Source: an uncultured SAR86 cluster bacterium (GTDB taxonomy: Bacteria; Pseudomonadota; Gammaproteobacteria; Magnimaribacterales; D2472). From it: a stretch of DNA of 64,000 nucleotides. Location of the stretch: positions 59,060 to 123,059 of the forward strand of contig CABXFU010000005.1 of the NCBI GenBank assembly GCA_902511575.1, given 5' to 3'. Positions 26,499 to 41,370 of the stretch are shown one piece after another. The notes beneath the pieces are model-generated. The model made no database searches. It saw only the letters and a program-made list of their open reading frames with translations, and was not told the DNA's origin. Both the position numbers and the translations under genes were made by a program. Within the stretch, counting starts at the first letter, position 1. Every line of letters starts with the position of its first letter.

Positions 26499-27644
26499 AT
26501 GAAAAATAATATATTCCTAAGTATTATTTTAATACTTATTTCTTCATGCTCTACATTAGCTTTCTGGGAAGATGACTCAGATGGAGAGGTGATTGAACCT
26601 GTTGCCCTTCAGTCTTTTAAAAATGAACATCCAGTTTCTATAGAATGGAAAAAATCTTTTAAAGGAGAAAATAACTTAGGCTCTTTTAGGCCCTCTTTTT
26701 ATTCAGGAAATATGCTGGTTGCTGATCCTGAAGGAAATATTTCATCACTAAATCCTCAATCTGGAAAAGAGAGTTGGAAAATCAATCTAGATCGCGAGTT
26801 AGCAGCTGGTGTTGCTTCTGGTTTTGGCAAATTAATCGTATCAGACCTTAATGGTTTTGTTATTGCAATTGACTCAGAAACTCAAGAGATTATTTGGGAA
26901 AAAAATATTGGTGGTGAAGTTCTCTCTAAAGCTGTTGTGAGTGCCTCACTAATTCTTGTTAAAAATTCTGTAGGCGAATTAGTTGCCTTGAGTGCCTTGT
27001 CAGGAGAAAAAAAATGGTCTTTTAGATCGCAATTGCCAGCATTGACCGTTCGAGGAACCGGTGAATCTATTATTGAAAATGGCATTGTTTTTTCTACCTT
27101 TGATAATGGACGACTTGGAGCCTTTCAGCTAGAAACAGGTTTTTTTCTTTGGGATGCACCTATTTCTTTTGTAGAGGGGTCATCAGAGCTTGAGAATTTA
27201 ATAGATGGTGATTCAGCCCCAGTTATAGCTAAGCAACTAATTTTTGCTACTAACTATCAAGGGAACTTAACTGCATTTGACATAGCCCAAAAGAGGCCAG
27301 TTTGGAATGCAAATGCCTCGTCTTTTTATTCTCCAATTGTTGCTAATAACATGATCATGGTCATTCAAAATGATGGGTCAATTCTTTCATTCTCTCTAGC
27401 TAATTTATCTCCTTCATGGACTTCTGAGGAATACTTAAGAAGAGAGTTATCTAGTGGAGCAGCATATAAAAATTTGTTATTGATTGGAGATTTAGACGGT
27501 TATGTTCATGTTATTAATCCAATGACAGGAATTACTGTTGGAAGAAAAAAAGTATCTGGTAACCCCATAATGAATATTGTTACTTTTAGAGATTTTGCAT
27601 ACGCTATTGATCAGGATTCGAATGTAGTTGCAATCAAGCTCTAA
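26499..27644 (+). CDS. bamB: Outer-membrane assembly lipoprotein BamB
   Basis: A 381-residue lipoprotein subunit of the BAM complex (older name YfgL). A lipoprotein signal ends in the lipobox SSCSTL (cysteine near residue 17). An eight-bladed PQQ-type propeller follows, with repeats such as SLNPQSGKESWKINL, AIDSETQEIIWEKNIGG, ALSALSGEKKWSFRS and VINPMTGITVG. It is cotranscribed with yfgM and der in the canonical order. Confidence 0.96.
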   Translation: MKNNIFLSIILILISSCSTLAFWEDDSDGEVIEPVALQSFKNEHPVSIEWKKSFKGENNLGSFRPSFYSGNMLVADPEGNISSLNPQSGKESWKINLDRELAAGVASGFGKLIVSDLNGFVIAIDSETQEIIWEKNIGGEVLSKAVVSASLILVKNSVGELVALSALSGEKKWSFRSQLPALTVRGTGESIIENGIVFSTFDNGRLGAFQLETGFFLWDAPISFVEGSSELENLIDGDSAPVIAKQLIFATNYQGNLTAFDIAQKRPVWNANASSFYSPIVANNMIMVIQNDGSILSFSLANLSPSWTSEEYLRRELSSGAAYKNLLLIGDLDGYVHVINPMTGITVGRKKVSGNPIMNIVTFRDFAYAIDQDSNVVAIKL

Positions 27645-27658
27645 AATGCCTTTTCAAA

Positions 27659-29053
27659 ATGTTAAATTCAATTGCAATTCTCGGTCGACCAAATGTAGGG
27701 AAGTCTTCTTTATTTAATAAGCTCACTAAAACTAGAAATGCAATTGTTTCTGATTTTTCGGGCCTGACTAAAGATAGAAATTTTGGTTATGCTTCAATCA
27801 AAGATCAGCAGTATTTAGTAATTGATACAGGTGGAGTCGGTTCTGAGATTACCGAATTTAGCGCAGCAATAACTGAGCAGGCACTGATAGCTGCCGAGGA
27901 TTCAAATCTAATTTTATTTTTAATTGATGCTTCAGAAGAGCTAACAGCAGACGATATAGATCTGTTTCAGTCAATACGAAAAATGAATAAAAGTTTTTTT
28001 GTTGTTTTGAATAAAATTGACATTAAAAAAAGATCAAACGCAAAAGAAGATCTTTTAAAACTCGGATGTGGAGATATTCTTGAAATCAGTGCTGAGCACT
28101 CTAAGGGCATCAAGGAATTACAAACTTATATTTCAAAACAATTTATTGAATCTAATGCAGGCCATAGTGAAGACCCTCAAGGAACGAAAATAGCTGTGAT
28201 CGGTAGACCAAATGCTGGTAAATCTACTTTCATTAATCAATTTACCAAACAGGACCGTTTAATTGTTTCTGATGTGCCTGGGACAACAATAGATTCTATC
28301 CATGTACCTTTTATATTTGATGATGAGGATTTTATTTTTATTGATACCGCTGGTATTAGAAAGAAATATAAGCAAAGTCATGCAGTTGAATATTTTTCAT
28401 ATGTTAGGGCCATGCATGCTGTAGATGAGTCAGATATTGTTTTAATGCTGATTGATGCCTCAGATAGAATAGTGGATCAAGATCTTCGGATCTTGAATTT
28501 GATAAGAGGGTATGGAAAGCCAGTTGTTGTTGCTTTGAATAAAATTGATGAGCTTTCAGAAGATCACTTATATGATCTCAAAGAAACTAAAAAATTTCAA
28601 AACTCTGTTTTGAATAATTTAATTCTGGTCGAAATTTCAGCACTGCAAAAGCGTGGATTTAAAAAACTTTTTAACACCCTTGCTAAGGTTAATAAATTAG
28701 CCAAAACTAAGTTTTCGACTGGCAAATTAAATAAGTTACTTTTAAAGTTCACCAAGTCAACCAATACCCCAAGTATTTCAGGCAGACAAGTCAAAATGAG
28801 ATATGTACATTTTGGAGGCATTCACCCTACCAAATTTATAATACATTCTAATTTTTCTAGCAAAATCCCTTCGAATTATAAACGGTATCTAATTAACTCT
28901 TTTAGAGAAGAATTAAACTTAAATGGAGTTGAGCTAAATATTATTTTTAAAAAAGGTGACAATCCTTATGAAGGCAAAAAAAATGAGCTTTCTGTGCGTC
29001 AAATAAAGAAGAAAAAAAGACTAATAAAGCACGTAAAAAAATCAAAAAAGTAA
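27659..29053 (+). CDS. der: Ribosome-assembly GTPase Der (EngA)
   Basis: A 464-residue GTPase with two tandem G domains and a C-terminal KH-like domain that helps mature the 50S subunit. G1 motifs are GRPNVGKSS (about residue 8) and GRPNAGKST (about 180); both domains retain NKID. The C-terminus ends in a long lysine-rich tail (KKKKRLIKHVKKSKK), a likely rRNA contact. It is the last gene of the ndk-der block; the next operon starts about 60 bases on. Confidence 0.98.
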   Translation: MLNSIAILGRPNVGKSSLFNKLTKTRNAIVSDFSGLTKDRNFGYASIKDQQYLVIDTGGVGSEITEFSAAITEQALIAAEDSNLILFLIDASEELTADDIDLFQSIRKMNKSFFVVLNKIDIKKRSNAKEDLLKLGCGDILEISAEHSKGIKELQTYISKQFIESNAGHSEDPQGTKIAVIGRPNAGKSTFINQFTKQDRLIVSDVPGTTIDSIHVPFIFDDEDFIFIDTAGIRKKYKQSHAVEYFSYVRAMHAVDESDIVLMLIDASDRIVDQDLRILNLIRGYGKPVVVALNKIDELSEDHLYDLKETKKFQNSVLNNLILVEISALQKRGFKKLFNTLAKVNKLAKTKFSTGKLNKLLLKFTKSTNTPSISGRQVKMRYVHFGGIHPTKFIIHSNFSSKIPSNYKRYLINSFREELNLNGVELNIIFKKGDNPYEGKKNELSVRQIKKKKRLIKHVKKSKK

Positions 29054-29074
29054 GATTTTCTTATTTAAATTACG

Positions 29075-29090
29075 TATAATTTAGGCCTAA
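29075..29090 (+). promoter_or_regulatory. Candidate promoter -10 and palindrome before sdhC
   Basis: TATAAT at 29075-29080 is directly followed by the perfect 10-base palindrome TTAGGCCTAA (29081-29090), which covers the expected transcription start. No good -35 box is visible at 16-18 bases. It would serve the nine-gene TCA operon; the palindrome might be an operator. Confidence 0.45.
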
Positions 29091-29111
29091 TAAGCGCCAC
29101 AAAAGCAACAA

Positions 29112-29492
29112 ATGTCCATTAAACCAGTTTATATTAATTTATTTAAAATTCAGCTTCCAATATCTGCATTGTTATCAATATCTCATAGAGTATCAGGTAT
29201 GCTAATCTTTTTTATGGTTCTTCCTTTTTCTGCATATTTGTTTAATATTTTGCTAGCTAGTCAAGATTCATTTGGTTTATTCATTGAAACATATAATTCA
29301 TCTATTTTTTTAAGAACATTTGTCCTTTTTAATGTATTAATTTTTGAATATCATGTGATTGCAGGAATCCGACATATGCTGATGGATTTCCATATAGTAA
29401 GTGAGACGCTCTCAGCATCAAGCAATTCTGCATTAACTGCATTAGTTACATTTGCTGCCATTGCTTTGTTAACAATACTGGGACTCACATGA
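29112..29492 (+). CDS. sdhC: Succinate dehydrogenase cytochrome b556 subunit
   Basis: A 126-residue membrane anchor of complex II that helps bind heme b and ubiquinone. It has three membrane helices. The N-terminal signature LFKIQLPISALLSISHRVSGM (Ser/Arg of the quinone site) and YHVIAGIRHMLMD in the second half, with the heme-ligand histidine, are typical. It starts the operon sdhCDAB-sucAB-lpd-sucCD. Its stop overlaps sdhD (ATGA). Confidence 0.95.
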   Translation: MSIKPVYINLFKIQLPISALLSISHRVSGMLIFFMVLPFSAYLFNILLASQDSFGLFIETYNSSIFLRTFVLFNVLIFEYHVIAGIRHMLMDFHIVSETLSASSNSALTALVTFAAIALLTILGLT

Positions 29493-29839
29493 AATTAGGT
29501 AAATTAATTTGGTACCTGCAGAGATATTCCGCAATTTATTTTTTGTTATTTCTTGGATACATGGGATTAATTGGTTTTACCGAGAGGTTCAGTTTTCAAT
29601 TTATAACACAAAGCTTCACATTTAAACTGTCATTAAGTATTTTTATTATCTTGGCTTGTTTGCATGCATTTGCAGGTTTATGGACCATAGGCACTGACTA
29701 CTTAACTAAAAGGACATTAGGTTTTGTTTCTCCTTCTCTATCATCTTATGCTGATTTTTTTAGAAAAAGTTTTGAATTCTTTTTTATTTCTCTCGGTATT
29801 TCTCTTGTTATTTTTTATCTTTTTATAATCTGGTCCTAA
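29489..29839 (+). CDS. sdhD: Succinate dehydrogenase membrane anchor subunit
   Basis: A 116-residue, three-helix partner of SdhC. The heme-ligand region is [18 protein letters not shown]; the sequence is otherwise divergent, as usual for SdhD. Its identity comes from its place between sdhC and sdhA and from this motif. It overlaps sdhC by four bases, and sdhA begins one base after its stop. Confidence 0.92.
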   Translation: MKLGKLIWYLQRYSAIYFLLFLGYMGLIGFTERFSFQFITQSFTFKLSLSIFIILACLHAFAGLWTIGTDYLTKRTLGFVSPSLSSYADFFRKSFEFFFISLGISLVIFYLFIIWS

Positions 29840-29840
29840 T

Positions 29841-31625
29841 ATGGAAAACTACAATTCATCAAATATCAAAACATTAGAATTTGATGCTCTAATTATCGGC
29901 GGTGGAGGCTCAGGCATGAGAACCTCACTTGAGCTTGCTAAATCTGGTTTGAAGACAGCAGTTGTTTCTAAAGTTTTTCCAACCCGATCTCATACAGTTT
30001 CAGCCCAGGGAGGAATTACTTGTGCAATAGCAAGTGCCGATCCAAATGATGATTGGCGTTGGCACATGTATGACACAGTGAAGGGTTCAGATTATATTGG
30101 AGATCAAGATGCAATCGAGTATATGTGTTCAGAAGGACCCAAGGCAGTATTCGAGCTAGAGCATATGGGATTACCTTTCTCTAGATTTGATAATGGTCGA
30201 ATATATCAACGTCCTTTTGGCGGACAGTCAAAAGATTTTGGCAAAGGCGGTCAAGCAGCCAGAACATGTGCAGCTGCTGATAGAACAGGACATGCGCTCC
30301 TTCATACACTCTATCAAAACAATATTAAGGAAGGCTCTAATTTTCTTAACGAATGGTTTGCAGTAGATTTGGTTCTTAACCAATCAAAGGAAGTTACAGG
30401 TGTTATTGCTTTTTCAATTGAGTCTGGTGAAGTTGCATATTTGAAATCACAAGCAACAGTTATGGCTACTGGTGGCGCTGGAAGAATATATTCCTCAACT
30501 ACAAACGCTCTTATTAATACAGGAGATGGTTTGGGAATGGCTTTAAGAGCAGGGTTTCCCGCCCAAGATATGGAAATGTGGCAGTTTCATCCAACTGGAA
30601 TATATGGAGCAGGCTCTTTGGTTACTGAGGGATGTAGAGGAGAGGGAGGCTATTTAGTTAATGCTGAAGGCGAAAGATTTATGGAAAGATATGCTCCTAA
30701 TGCAAAAGATCTTGCTGGAAGAGATGTTGTTGCAAGATCAATGGTATTGGAGATTCTAGAAGGTCGAGGGTGCGGTGAAAATAAAGATCATGTATTTTTA
30801 AAGCTTGATCATTTAGGCGCAGATGTATTGAATGCAAAACTTCCAGGAATATGTGAACTTTCAAGAACTTTTGCTGGAGTTGATCCAATATATAATCCAA
30901 TTCCTGTTGTGCCTACATGTCACTATATGATGGGTGGAACACCTACCAATATTCATGGCCAAGCTTACAAACAATCTAATGGTGCAGACGAAATTATTTC
31001 TGGTTTATTCTCGGTTGGTGAGGCCGCATGCGTTTCAGTTCATGGCGCTAATAGACTGGGAGGTAATTCCCTTCTTGATCTAGTAGTTTTTGGGAGAGCG
31101 GCTGGTATTCATATTCAAGAAGCATTAAAGACAGGAGGTGGAGTTGCTGATGCAGGTGGAGATGATATTGATCAAGCGCTTGATGGTCTTAATAGAATTA
31201 ATTCATCAACTGAGGGGTTTGAAGTTGCTGAGGTCAAGAGAGAACTTCAATCTGTTATGCAGAACTATTTTGGTGTTTTTAGAAGAGGTGACTTCATGGA
31301 AAAAGGTGTTTCAGCTCTAAATGAAATTCGAGAAAAGATTTCTAATCTTCATCTAAAAGATAAAAGCATGGCTTTTAACACTAGCAGAGTAGAGGCTTTA
31401 GAATTGCAAAACTTATTTGAAGTTGCTGAGGCAACAGCAATTGCTTCGTTCCAAAGAACTGAGAGTAGAGGTGCGCATGCAAGAGACGATTATAAGGAGC
31501 GTGATGATAAGAATTGGTTATGTCATTCCTTATATGATCCCATCCAAAAAACTTTGAGCAAAAGAGATGTTAATTTTGAACCAGCTCAAGTGGAAACTTT
31601 TGAGCCAAAGGTAAGAACATATTAA
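29841..31625 (+). CDS. sdhA: Succinate dehydrogenase flavoprotein subunit
   Basis: A 594-residue FAD subunit of complex II that oxidises succinate to fumarate. It has the dinucleotide fold [16 protein letters not shown] (about 15-32), the histidine that covalently carries FAD in [11 protein letters not shown] (about 50), and active-site segments [13 protein letters not shown] and [13 protein letters not shown]. The length is normal. It is cotranscribed with the other sdh genes. Confidence 0.98.
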   Translation: MENYNSSNIKTLEFDALIIGGGGSGMRTSLELAKSGLKTAVVSKVFPTRSHTVSAQGGITCAIASADPNDDWRWHMYDTVKGSDYIGDQDAIEYMCSEGPKAVFELEHMGLPFSRFDNGRIYQRPFGGQSKDFGKGGQAARTCAAADRTGHALLHTLYQNNIKEGSNFLNEWFAVDLVLNQSKEVTGVIAFSIESGEVAYLKSQATVMATGGAGRIYSSTTNALINTGDGLGMALRAGFPAQDMEMWQFHPTGIYGAGSLVTEGCRGEGGYLVNAEGERFMERYAPNAKDLAGRDVVARSMVLEILEGRGCGENKDHVFLKLDHLGADVLNAKLPGICELSRTFAGVDPIYNPIPVVPTCHYMMGGTPTNIHGQAYKQSNGADEIISGLFSVGEAACVSVHGANRLGGNSLLDLVVFGRAAGIHIQEALKTGGGVADAGGDDIDQALDGLNRINSSTEGFEVAEVKRELQSVMQNYFGVFRRGDFMEKGVSALNEIREKISNLHLKDKSMAFNTSRVEALELQNLFEVAEATAIASFQRTESRGAHARDDYKERDDKNWLCHSLYDPIQKTLSKRDVNFEPAQVETFEPKVRTY

Positions 31626-31644
31626 TTTTATTTGAGATTAAAAA

Positions 31645-32382
31645 ATGATTGATGTAAATATTTATAGATATAACCCTGAAACAGATAAGTTTCCTTATAC
31701 CCAAACATACTCGATTAAAAAACCTGAAAAAGACATTATGTTGCTTGAATTATTAAATATTCTTAAAGAGCAAGATTCATCAATCTCTTACAGAAGATCT
31801 TGTAGAGAAGGAGTATGTGGTTCTGATGGCATGAATATTAATGGAAAGAATGGGCTTGCTTGCATAACTCCAATTTCTCAAGCAATTAAAAAGAATAAAA
31901 TTGAGCTAAGACCATTGCCTGGGTTGCCTGTGATTCGTGATTTGGTAGTTGATATGACAGAGTTCTATGCTCAATACGATAAGATCAAACCTTTTCTCCA
32001 AAATGAAACTGAGCCACCTGCTCAAGAAAGATTACAAACACCTGAGGATAGAGATAAGCTTGATGGATTATATGAATGTATTTTATGCGCTTGTTGTTCA
32101 ACAAGTTGTCCATCATTTTGGTGGAACCCAGACAAATTTGTTGGTCCTGCCGCTTTATTGCAGGCTTATAGGTTTATAGCTGATTCAAGAGATACTAAAA
32201 CTGCTGAGAGGTTAGAGGGATTATCTGATCCATTTAGCGTTTACAGATGTCATGGAATTATGAATTGTGTAAATGTTTGCCCAAAAGACTTAAACCCAAA
32301 CCATGCAATTGGTGAAATCAAATCCATGCTGCTATCAAACAAGAAAAAAGAAAACATTATTGTGTCTGATGGGGCGAGCTGA
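31645..32382 (+). CDS. sdhB: Succinate dehydrogenase iron-sulfur subunit
   Basis: A 245-residue subunit that carries electrons from FAD to quinone. The [2Fe-2S] ligands are in SCREGVCGSDGM and the later cysteine in GLAC, the [4Fe-4S] ligands in CILCACCSTSCP, and the [3Fe-4S] region in CHGIMNCVNVCPKDLNP. Its clusters depend on the Isc system encoded ten kilobases upstream. It is followed after nine bases by sucA. Confidence 0.98.
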   Translation: MIDVNIYRYNPETDKFPYTQTYSIKKPEKDIMLLELLNILKEQDSSISYRRSCREGVCGSDGMNINGKNGLACITPISQAIKKNKIELRPLPGLPVIRDLVVDMTEFYAQYDKIKPFLQNETEPPAQERLQTPEDRDKLDGLYECILCACCSTSCPSFWWNPDKFVGPAALLQAYRFIADSRDTKTAERLEGLSDPFSVYRCHGIMNCVNVCPKDLNPNHAIGEIKSMLLSNKKKENIIVSDGAS

Positions 32383-32391
32383 CCTTTAAAA

Positions 32392-35205
32392 ATGAATAAC
32401 ATGGAGACATTTTGGTTGACTTCTCATGCAGCAGGCGCCCAAAGCTCATACTTAGAATCTTTATATGAATCATATTTAGATAACCCATCATCAATTCCCG
32501 ATGATTGGAAAATATACTTTGACTCTCTGCCTCAGACCAATGGTGCGCAAGAAGATGTATCGCATAAAGAAATTATCAATAAGTTTAAAGAAGCGGAAAT
32601 TAACCCTTCGATACAAACCGCTTCTGATAATATAAGTTCTAACTCAAAGCAAGTTAAGGTTATCCAACTGATTCAAGCCTACCGAAATAGAGGACATCAA
32701 AAGGCTAAGTTAGACCCTTTAGGATTAAAGTTAATACGTCACTGCGATGATCTAGATATTAATTTTCATAACTTAGATAACTCGAACCTATCCGATGTTT
32801 TTGAAACAGATTCATTAAAGATTGGTAAAAAAACAGCAACTTTATCTGAAATTATTCAAGCTTTAGAGGCAATATATTGCGGTACTTTAGGTATTGAATA
32901 TAACTATATTTCATCATTGTCTGAGAGAACTTGGTTTCAAAAAAGGTTAGAACCTAATTTAGGAAAACTAAACTTTAGTCACGATGAACAAAAATACATT
33001 TTAAAGCGTTTGAGCTCAGCCGAAGGTCTTGCAAAATTTTTAGCATCTAGATATCCAGGTATGAAAAGATTTGGCATAGATGGAGCGGAATCTCTTATTC
33101 CTCTGGTTGATAGTTTGATACAAAATTGTGGCATATTTGGTGCAGAACAAATTTGTTTTGGGATGGCGCATAGAGGCAGACTGAATTTATTGGTAAATGT
33201 TTTAGGGAAATCTCCCGAAGAGTTATTTACTGAATTTGAAGAAAATTTTGAGCTAGAGGGAGCAAGCTCAGGGGATGTAAAATACCATCTCGGTTTCTCA
33301 TCAAATATTTTAACTCCTAATGGAGAAGTGCATGTTTCCCTAGCAAATAATCCATCGCATCTAGAAATTGTTGATCCTGTGGTTTTAGGATCAGTTCGTG
33401 GAAGACAGGATAGATTAAATGATGAAAATAAAGAGCTCGTTGTACCAATTTTAATCCATGGAGATGCCTCATTTTCGGGTCAAGGAGTTGTCATGGAAAC
33501 TCTCCAAATGTCGCAAACTAGAGGCTACGGAGTCGGGGGTACTATTCACGTAATAGTAAATAACCAGATCGGATTTACTACATCCAATGAAGAGGATTCT
33601 AGATCAACCCAGTATGCAACTGATGTGGCAAAGATGGTTGAAGCTCCAATCCTTCATGTTAATGGGGATGATCCAGAAATGGTTGTTTTTGCAGCTAAAT
33701 TAGCATGTGAATATAGGCATAATTTTAAAAAGGATATTATTTTAGATCTCTTTTGTTACAGAAGAAGAGGTCATAACGAAGCAGACGAACCATCATCCAC
33801 CCAGCCAATGATGTACAAAAAAATAGCAAATCATCCATCTGTTAAAACTTCATATCAAGAACAACTTATTTCATTAGGGGTTACGAGCCAATCTGAGTGT
33901 GATGCAATAGAAAAGAAGTATAGATCTACTATAGAAAATGGAGACTCTGTTGCTCACAATTTGGCAACGCAGCCAAATGAGTCGATGTGGTTTGATTGGA
34001 CGCCTTATATCAATCAAAAAGGTGATGCGGAAATTGAATCTACTTTTAATCACGACAGATTCAAAGAGCTTGCTCAAATAGCCTTTACTCCACCGAAGAA
34101 CTTTGTATTGCAAAAACAGGTAGAAAAAATATTTGCCGATAGAATTCAAATGGCTGAAAAGAAAATTCCCGTGAATTGGGGGTTTGCAGAAAATATGGCA
34201 TATGCAACTTTATTGGACCAAGGATACCCCATTAGATTTACTGGCCAAGACATCAGAAGGGGAACATTTTCTCATCGCCATGCAGTTGTGTTAAATCAAA
34301 AAGATGGTAAGGGCGCAATGCCCCTGGTCAATATTGCAGACAGTGCCAATACAACAATTGATATTTATGATTCTTTGTTATCTGAAGAGGCTGTTCTAGG
34401 ATTTGAGTATGGTTATTCTGCTACTAGACCATCTGGTCTTGTAATTTGGGAGGCTCAGTTTGGAGATTTTGTAAATGGAGCTCAGGTAGTTATAGATCAG
34501 TTTATCGTCTCTGCTGAGCATAAATGGGATAGGCTTTCAGGACTAGTAATGCTCCTACCTCATGGATATGAAGGTCAGGGTCCAGAGCATAGCAGTGCAA
34601 GGCTAGAAAGATTTTTGCAGTTGTGCGCAAATGAAAATATTCAGGTATGTGTTCCAAGTACACCCTCCCAGATCTATCATCTGCTTAGATTGCAAACAAT
34701 TAGAAAAATGAGAAGACCATTAGTCGTGATTTCTCCAAAAAGCTTATTAAGAAACCCTCAAGCTGTTTCTTCCATCGAAAGTCTCACAGAAGGGTCTTTT
34801 GAGTATGTAATAGATGATACACATACAAATCCTGAGTTGGTCGAGAAAATTGTTATGTGTTCTGGAAAGGTATTTTATGACTTAGCATCAAAGAGAGAGG
34901 AGCTTGGAATTAAAAATACAGCCTTATTAAGGATTGAGCAATTGTATCCGTTTCCTTATGACACACTTGAAAAAACTATTAAATCCTACAAGAATGCAAA
35001 TCAATATATTTGGTGTCAGGAAGAACCTAGTAATCAGGGTGCTTGGTTTAGTCATCGTCATAGATTGCAAATAGTATTAGATAGAATAAATGCTGCTGAA
35101 ATAGAATTAGTAAGCAGAAAAGCATCAGCTGCTCCAGCAGTTGGTCTTAATAAATTACACAATCAACAACAAGAAGCTTTAATTATTGAGGCTTTAACAT
35201 CCTAG
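32392..35205 (+). CDS. sucA: 2-oxoglutarate dehydrogenase E1 component
   Basis: A 937-residue thiamine-diphosphate enzyme that decarboxylates 2-oxoglutarate. Typical segments are the N-terminal [21 protein letters not shown], the [17 protein letters not shown] block, the ThDP motif [15 protein letters not shown] through NNQIGFTTS, and the [21 protein letters not shown] segment in the C-terminal half. The start at 32392 has no clear ribosome binding site, and an ATG three codons in is an alternative. It acts with SucB and Lpd, encoded next. Confidence 0.98.
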   Translation: MNNMETFWLTSHAAGAQSSYLESLYESYLDNPSSIPDDWKIYFDSLPQTNGAQEDVSHKEIINKFKEAEINPSIQTASDNISSNSKQVKVIQLIQAYRNRGHQKAKLDPLGLKLIRHCDDLDINFHNLDNSNLSDVFETDSLKIGKKTATLSEIIQALEAIYCGTLGIEYNYISSLSERTWFQKRLEPNLGKLNFSHDEQKYILKRLSSAEGLAKFLASRYPGMKRFGIDGAESLIPLVDSLIQNCGIFGAEQICFGMAHRGRLNLLVNVLGKSPEELFTEFEENFELEGASSGDVKYHLGFSSNILTPNGEVHVSLANNPSHLEIVDPVVLGSVRGRQDRLNDENKELVVPILIHGDASFSGQGVVMETLQMSQTRGYGVGGTIHVIVNNQIGFTTSNEEDSRSTQYATDVAKMVEAPILHVNGDDPEMVVFAAKLACEYRHNFKKDIILDLFCYRRRGHNEADEPSSTQPMMYKKIANHPSVKTSYQEQLISLGVTSQSECDAIEKKYRSTIENGDSVAHNLATQPNESMWFDWTPYINQKGDAEIESTFNHDRFKELAQIAFTPPKNFVLQKQVEKIFADRIQMAEKKIPVNWGFAENMAYATLLDQGYPIRFTGQDIRRGTFSHRHAVVLNQKDGKGAMPLVNIADSANTTIDIYDSLLSEEAVLGFEYGYSATRPSGLVIWEAQFGDFVNGAQVVIDQFIVSAEHKWDRLSGLVMLLPHGYEGQGPEHSSARLERFLQLCANENIQVCVPSTPSQIYHLLRLQTIRKMRRPLVVISPKSLLRNPQAVSSIESLTEGSFEYVIDDTHTNPELVEKIVMCSGKVFYDLASKREELGIKNTALLRIEQLYPFPYDTLEKTIKSYKNANQYIWCQEEPSNQGAWFSHRHRLQIVLDRINAAEIELVSRKASAAPAVGLNKLHNQQQEALIIEALTS

Positions 35206-35215
35206 AGAAATAGTT

Positions 35216-36454
35216 ATGTCAATTGAAATTAAATCCCCAACATTCCCAGAATCTGTGGCAGATGGAACCATTGCAAATTGGGTTAAGAAAGAAGGCGAAT
35301 CTGTAAAGCAAGATGAAGTTATTGCAGAAATCGAAACTGATAAAGTTGTGCTGGAGGTCGTTGCTCCTTTTGATGGAATGATCTCTAAGGTTTTGAAACC
35401 TGCTGGTGAGATAGTGTTAAGCGCTGAATTAATAGCAGAGTTTGAGGAAGGAGGGCACCCTGAGAGTGACATCCAATCCCCTGCTGACGATCTTCCTGCG
35501 CCTAGTCACGAAATCGAAACAGACACTACTAAGTCCAATGAGATTCAGTCTAAGACAAATGGTCCCGCAGTAAAAAAATTATTAAAAGAACACGAATTGG
35601 ATGAGAGCAGCATCGAAGGTTCAGGAAAAGATGGAAGGATTACCAAGGCAGATATAGTTAATCATCTAGAAGAATCTTCAAAAGATTCGCAGATTAAACA
35701 AAGCATTAATGCTCCTTCTCCTGCGCCTATTTCACATCCTGTAATTGAAACGGATAGATTAGAAGAGAGAGTGCCAATGTCTAGGTTACGTTCGACCATA
35801 GCTAATAGACTGTTAAGCGTTAAGCAAGAAACGGCAATGTTAACAACATTTAATGAGGTTGATTTAAAGCCGATTAAAGATCTAAGAGCTAAATATGGCG
35901 AAGATTTCTATGCTGAACATGGTGTAAAACTTGGTTTTATGGGTTTCTTTGTCTTGGCAGCAGTTCAGGCTCTAAAAAAGTTTCCAGTGGTGAATGCATC
36001 TATTGATGGAAACGATATTGTTTATCATGGCTATCAGGATGTAGGTGTAGCGGTATCAACTGAAAGAGGATTGGTTGTTCCAGTAATTAGAGATGCTGAT
36101 AATTTGAGATTAGCAGATGTAGAAAAATCAATTTTAGATTATTCAGATAAAGCCAAGAATGGAAAGCTTTCAATTGCTGAAATGCAGGGCGGTACTTTTA
36201 CTATCTCAAATGGAGGTGTTTTTGGATCCTTGTTATCTACCCCAATTTTAAATGCTCCGCAGACTGCCATTCTAGGAATGCACACCATTCAAGATAGACC
36301 AGTTGCTATAGATGGTGAAATAGTTATAAGGCCTATGATGTATCTTGCTCTTAGTTATGATCATCGCCTTCTAGATGGAAAGGAGGCTGTAGCATTTTTG
36401 ATTGCTATAAAAGATCAATTAGAGTCTCCGGAAAAACTCCTTTTAAACTTATGA
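35216..36454 (+). CDS. sucB: Dihydrolipoyl succinyltransferase (E2 of 2-OGDH)
   Basis: A 412-residue E2 core of the 2-oxoglutarate dehydrogenase complex. It has one N-terminal lipoyl domain with the lipoylated lysine in [11 protein letters not shown] (about residue 43), an acidic/proline linker, a peripheral-subunit-binding domain (about 115-155, [20 protein letters not shown]) and the catalytic acyltransferase domain ending in [12 protein letters not shown] with the active histidine. It lies between sucA and lpd with about ten-base gaps. Confidence 0.98.
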   Translation: MSIEIKSPTFPESVADGTIANWVKKEGESVKQDEVIAEIETDKVVLEVVAPFDGMISKVLKPAGEIVLSAELIAEFEEGGHPESDIQSPADDLPAPSHEIETDTTKSNEIQSKTNGPAVKKLLKEHELDESSIEGSGKDGRITKADIVNHLEESSKDSQIKQSINAPSPAPISHPVIETDRLEERVPMSRLRSTIANRLLSVKQETAMLTTFNEVDLKPIKDLRAKYGEDFYAEHGVKLGFMGFFVLAAVQALKKFPVVNASIDGNDIVYHGYQDVGVAVSTERGLVVPVIRDADNLRLADVEKSILDYSDKAKNGKLSIAEMQGGTFTISNGGVFGSLLSTPILNAPQTAILGMHTIQDRPVAIDGEIVIRPMMYLALSYDHRLLDGKEAVAFLIAIKDQLESPEKLLLNL

Positions 36455-39038
<2,584 letters not shown>

Positions 39039-39042
<4 letters not shown>

Positions 39043-39908
39043 GCATATTGGTAGATAAAAATACACGTCTTTTAGTTCAAGGTTTCACTGGCTCTCAAGC
39101 TACTTTACATTCAGAGCAGTCTATTGAATATGGAACAAATATTGTTGGTGGAGTCACCCCAGGCAAAGGAGGGCAAACCCATCTTGGTGTGCCTGTTTTT
39201 AATTCAGTACATGAAGCTGTTGAAGCAGTTCAGCCAAATGCTTCAATCATTTTTGTTCCAGCTAAATTTTGTAAAGATTCTATTTTAGAGGCTGCTGATG
39301 CTGGAATTAAATTGATAATATGCATTACAGAGGGAGTGCCTACTTTAGACATGCTGATTGTAAAAAAGAGGGTTGATGAGCTGGGCATTACTTTGATCGG
39401 TCCTAACTGTCCTGGAATAATCACTCCGGGTGAGGCTAAGTTAGGAATAATGCCAGGCAGCATTCACTTGGAGGGTTCAGTAGGTATCATTTCAAGATCT
39501 GGCACGTTGACTTACGAGGCTGTGAAGCAAACCAGTGATCTTGGTCTTGGCCAGAGCACATGCGTTGGTATTGGGGGAGATCCAATTCCCGGAACATCAT
39601 TTATTGATGTTTTGAAGATGATGGAATCTGATGATCAAACTAAAGCCATAGTTATGGTTGGTGAAATTGGAGGAACAGCTGAAGAGGAAGCTGCTGAGTT
39701 CATCAAAAATAATATTTCTAAGCCTGTAATTTCATATATTGCGGGACAAACTGCACCCGCGGGCAAGAGAATGGGGCATGCAGGAGCAATCATTGCTGGT
39801 GGGAAAGGGACAGCTGCGGATAAAATTAAGAAGCTTGAGGAGTGCGGTGTTCATATAGCAGAAAACCTGCTTCAAATTGGCAAAAAGGCTAAGGAAGTTC
39901 TGGATTAG
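39039..39908 (+). CDS. sucD: Succinyl-CoA synthetase subunit alpha
   Basis: A 289-residue CoA-binding subunit that carries the phosphohistidine. It has the CoA-site [13 protein letters not shown] (about 16-28), a Rossmann segment with [24 protein letters not shown] and the active-site histidine in [11 protein letters not shown] near residue 246. It is the last gene of the TCA operon. Its 3' end overlaps the convergent MATE gene by 20 bases. Confidence 0.98.
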
Positions 39909-41292
39909 TTTTGGCAATAAATTTATTCGCAATATAATTTAGTCTAGGAATAATTAGACATGCAAAGGCTGCTAGACCAGTAATCATTCCAATCCAAATC
40001 CCCGCTGGACCCAGAGAATTACTCGATATCCCATGGTAAGTAAGATAATATCCGCCCGGCAAAGCAACAAACCAGTAAGTTAAAATTAGCATCAGCATTG
40101 GGGCAAATGTGTCTTTGTAACCCCTAAGACTTCCCAAGGCCCCCATTTGCATCCCATCAGGAATTTGAAAGATTGCAGCAAAGAGCAGGAGATTTATTGC
40201 GATAGCCATAACTGCAACATCGGCAGTATACAAAGAAACAAGAGCCTCCCTAAAGGCAAGAATTATTATTGTATTTACTATTGCACCAATTAAGCATATT
40301 AAAACTGCTACATGAGAGGCATACTTTGCTTGTAGAAGATTTTTTTCTCCTACAAGATTGCCTATTCTTGTTGCTGCGGCTAGCCCGAAAGACAAAGGCA
40401 AAATAAAGAAAACACTAGCAATATTTATTGCTACTGTATGAGCGCTTATTACTGTTGCGCCAAGCGAGCCTAGTATCAAAGCCGCGCCTGAAAACATACT
40501 TAATTCTACAAATACCCCAAATCCAATTGGCACCCCAAGTTTTAAAGCTTCCCTAGTAGTTTCAGTGTTGGGACCAGAAAATTTTGAGAATAATTTAGTG
40601 GGCCCATATTCTTTCTTTTTTAGAATCACTAGCATCAAAACAAGCAAACCAATAATGATATTAATCGATGTTGCAATTCCACATCCAACCCCACCCATAG
40701 GAGGTATTCCAAAATATCCATATACAAAAATGATATCAAGCGGAATATTTAATAACATGCCAATAAAAGCAACCCAAAAAACTGGAAGAGTGAGGCCCAT
40801 GCCCTCGCTATAGCAACGCAGACAAGTGAAAAGCATATTAGCAATAAAGCCGAATGACATTGCTTTTAAGTATCCATCTGAAATTTGAGCAATATTTTCT
40901 TCAATATCAAAAAAAGGAATAAAAATACTTAAATTTCTATAAAGAATGAAACCGATGAAACCCAAGACTAATGCAACCCAAAGAATTTCCCTTACTTTTT
41001 GTCCAATTTCCTCATATTTCTTTGCTCCAAATAATTGTGCAACTATTGGAGTTACTGCGAACAAACAACCCCCCAGAAGAAAATAAAAGGGCATAGAAAG
41101 AGCATTCCCAATGGCTAATCCAGATAGATCTAGCGCACTTGCTCGACCTGCAACAATAGTGTCTGTTACTCCCATACCCATATATGAGATTTGAGATCCA
41201 TATATTGGAATTCCAATTTTGAGTAATTGCTTTAATTCTTTAATTAAGTTTTTCAAAAAAATAAGCCCAGAAATTTCTCGGTACTTTATCAT
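39889..41292 (-). CDS. MATE family multidrug efflux transporter
   Basis: A 467-residue, 12-helix antiporter of the NorM branch, expected to export cationic drugs or metabolites with sodium or proton influx. The two homologous halves are visible; the first starts with [28 protein letters not shown] and contains [15 protein letters not shown]. The second repeats the pattern with [24 protein letters not shown]. The ATG at 41292 gives an N-terminus about 20 residues longer than usual, so an internal start is possible. It is divergent from the acyltransferase gene. Confidence 0.9.
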   Translation of the reverse strand: MIKYREISGLIFLKNLIKELKQLLKIGIPIYGSQISYMGMGVTDTIVAGRASALDLSGLAIGNALSMPFYFLLGGCLFAVTPIVAQLFGAKKYEEIGQKVREILWVALVLGFIGFILYRNLSIFIPFFDIEENIAQISDGYLKAMSFGFIANMLFTCLRCYSEGMGLTLPVFWVAFIGMLLNIPLDIIFVYGYFGIPPMGGVGCGIATSINIIIGLLVLMLVILKKKEYGPTKLFSKFSGPNTETTREALKLGVPIGFGVFVELSMFSGAALILGSLGATVISAHTVAINIASVFFILPLSFGLAAATRIGNLVGEKNLLQAKYASHVAVLICLIGAIVNTIIILAFREALVSLYTADVAVMAIAINLLLFAAIFQIPDGMQMGALGSLRGYKDTFAPMLMLILTYWFVALPGGYYLTYHGISSNSLGPAGIWIGMITGLAAFACLIIPRLNYIANKFIAKTNPELP

Positions 41293-41370
41293 ACAAGGAC
41301 TGAAATAAAATGGAGAGAAGAAATTAGGAAAGATAGTCGCCCATATTGGCTTAAAAAGGTAACCTCAAAG